Origin: Homarus americanus
Taxonomy: Eukaryota > Arthropoda > Malacostraca > Decapoda > Nephropidae
Length of the DNA: 64,000 bases
Reading direction: 5' to 3'
Assembly (NCBI RefSeq): GCF_018991925.1
Contig: NW_024725489.1
Span: 9,639,816 to 9,703,815 of the forward strand
Of this stretch, positions 62,520 to 64,000 are shown one piece after another (the first letter of the stretch is position 1; each line of letters opens with the position of its first letter). The translations under genes and the position numbers were made by a program. A model generated the notes under the pieces. The model had not been told where the DNA came from and searched no databases. It saw only the letters and a program-made list of their open reading frames with translations.

Positions 62520-63650
62520 TCGCCGTTAGGTAGTTGTCGTCCGCTACTTGAGTGAAGTCATTTCGTGCGAGCGGCTGGTGCAAGTGCTGATGGTCCTGCA
62601 ATTGACCTAAAATGTCCTCAAACTCCCTGTCGAAGCCCTCCTTCTCATGGTCACTACTGGTAAAGATTTTCCGTAAATATCGCCGAGGTAATTGCTCTTA
62701 GTTTGCCTCCTCGAATATTTTCAAGTTGTTTTGGTCGAGCAGGTAAGGGACCGTGTTAGAGGTGGAACCCATCAGTCACTTGATCCCCTTCCAGAAGGCA
62801 GCAGAGTCGCATTATTTATTGGCTGCCTTCCACACGAAGGCGGCCCACTTTTGCTCATGTAGACGTTTGCTCTCGTGCTGGATGTCCATCTGTAGCTCTC
62901 GGTACTGGTCTCTCAGCTCTTGCGTCCACCCGCTGATACTGGCTAGCTGTCTCACGTGATCGTACTGGACACTGTGCTGCCTCAGCTGGTAACTAGTGTG
63001 AGGGTGAGGAATGGTCCTATGGATGGTGGTCGGGATGTTTTTGTCCATCTCCGTCTTCACACCAGTGTATCGTTGCTCGACTGCGTCGTCGATGTCATTG
63101 GGGCTGACCTCTTCCAGGTTCCTCCCCTGCTTAAGACTGAGAGATTCCTTGATGGAGTCCCAGTCTGTCTGTTTAAGGTTTGACCTGATGGGATTGGATG
63201 ATAGCGTCACAACGACTGGCAGGTATTTGCTGGTACTGATGGATCCGGGGGTAACGTGCCTGTTCAGGACGGCCTTGTTGTTGGAGGGGATTATATCGAG
63301 TGTTGTGGCACTGGCTCATCTGATCAATGTCGGGAAATCTGGCCCGAGGTGTTGCAGTTTTCCCCTTCTGATGTTATCAAACAGCGCCATACCGACGTTG
63401 TTCTCATTACCGTGTCAGAGTATGGCGAGAGTCCCCAATGATGTATATTGGTTTTCTGTGGCGCAGCATCTGGTTGAGGTATTGTTCGGGTAAATAAGAA
63501 CATCTGGGAGGTAAGTACAGATAAACAAAGATGCCCTGACCCCACCCTGGGTATAATGAAGAAACATATATGTGAGAATCTTGTGGCAGCTGTGGTTGTA
63601 GTTGAGTTGCCAATTCATTAATATAATTGTCTACGTTATTTATGCAAATA
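62520..63650 (-). pseudogene. LINE E AP-endonuclease C-terminal half and linker
   Basis: The minus-strand frames give FVYLYLPPRCSYLPEQY, PIYIIGDSRHT (GDFNARH box, decayed), then after shifts LQHLGPDFP, LSSNPIRSNLKQTDWDSIKE and the linker WTQELRDQYRELQMDIQ to 62812, then FDREFEDILGQLQD near 62600. These parallel LINEs B and D. At least four breaks are present. The N-terminal part of the endonuclease is not recognisable beyond 63650. Confidence 0.7.
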
Positions 63651-64000
63651 TACGAACATTTGGAAACTTTTCATTATCTAAAATAATGATGAATAGTTTT
63701 TTATTATAAAAATGCTGCCTTTGGTTTGTTTAGCATTTATCCAAACAGTGATACAGCCGAAAATATATCCACCTATCACAATCACCTTTACAATACACCC
63801 TTACTTTACAAAGTAATGCCAAGGTAAAATTGCGAGAACGAGACCTAGGGTGAAGTCAGTGCATCTTTGGTTTATTGTAAACGTACATTACATCGTGCTT
63901 GTGATAACAGGTCACCTGGTAGTCTCCACCTGCACTCTTTAGAATTGAATCCTTGAAGTCTAGCAACACTCTGTGACTCAGCCGTGACCTTATGGCCAGT
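63651..64000. other. No gene recognised
   Basis: Sequence at the right window edge; nothing identifiable. Confidence 0.5.

Overview
The window looks like intergenic DNA from a repeat-rich arthropod genome, most likely a decapod crustacean. That is an inference from the transposon mix (Penelope-like elements with (TA)n tails, CR1-group LINEs with a TTCTTATG tail, a tRNA-Ala-headed SINE), many long (TA)n, (ATT)n and (CT)n tracts, spliceosomal-type splice sites and the absence of any prokaryotic feature. I found no convincing single-copy host gene. Almost every recognisable protein belongs to a transposable element, and most are broken by stops, frameshifts, deletions or later insertions.

Layout. 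1-1600: rearranged Penelope-like element (PLE) with a hammerhead-ribozyme-like tail, a (TA)n tract and an interspersed repeat. 1853-2233: envelope C-terminal fragment, minus strand. 2321-13524: Ty3/Gypsy errantivirus-like element (candidate LTR, gag, protease, RT, RNase H, integrase, F-type env). Its RT is split by a CR1-group LINE (6222-10098) with a 5-bp candidate target duplication, and its env is cut by a hAT-like terminus at 13525. 14583-16066: second PLE copy, also fused to an inverted fragment. 17051-20918: about 3.9-kb imperfect inverted repeat, flanked by and centred on (TA)n. 21032-25822: LTR retrotransposon with Gmr1-like domain order (protease, integrase remnant, RT, RNase H); a partial second copy at 30761-32375 sits inside a LINE. 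26864-29699: transposase-like gene on the minus strand.

33807-42000: I-group-like LINE on the minus strand whose 5' UTR was hit by a 2,981-bp DNA transposon (38698-41678) with terminal inverted repeats and an exact 8-bp target duplication. 44871-46601: hAT element of the GTF2IRD2/ZBED type. 47036-48850: second copy of the CR1-group LINE. 49459-49597: SINE. 50950-56560: fragments of I-group LINEs in both orientations. 57100-60270: mostly microsatellites and unassigned DNA. 59702-61818: TIR-bounded element carrying a spliced, internally deleted gene of a family widespread in arthropods. 61840-63650: one more I-group LINE fragment, minus strand.

The window is a layered record of insertions: LINE in Gypsy, hAT in Gypsy env, Gmr1-like element in LINE, DNA transposon in LINE. 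The strongest lead for something poorly described is the pair of transposase-like genes at 27143-29381 and 38968-41336. They share an Asp/Cys-x2-His signature and TAGGGTG termini, and one lies in a complete element with an 8-bp target duplication. All family names come from reading motifs by eye; no database search was run.
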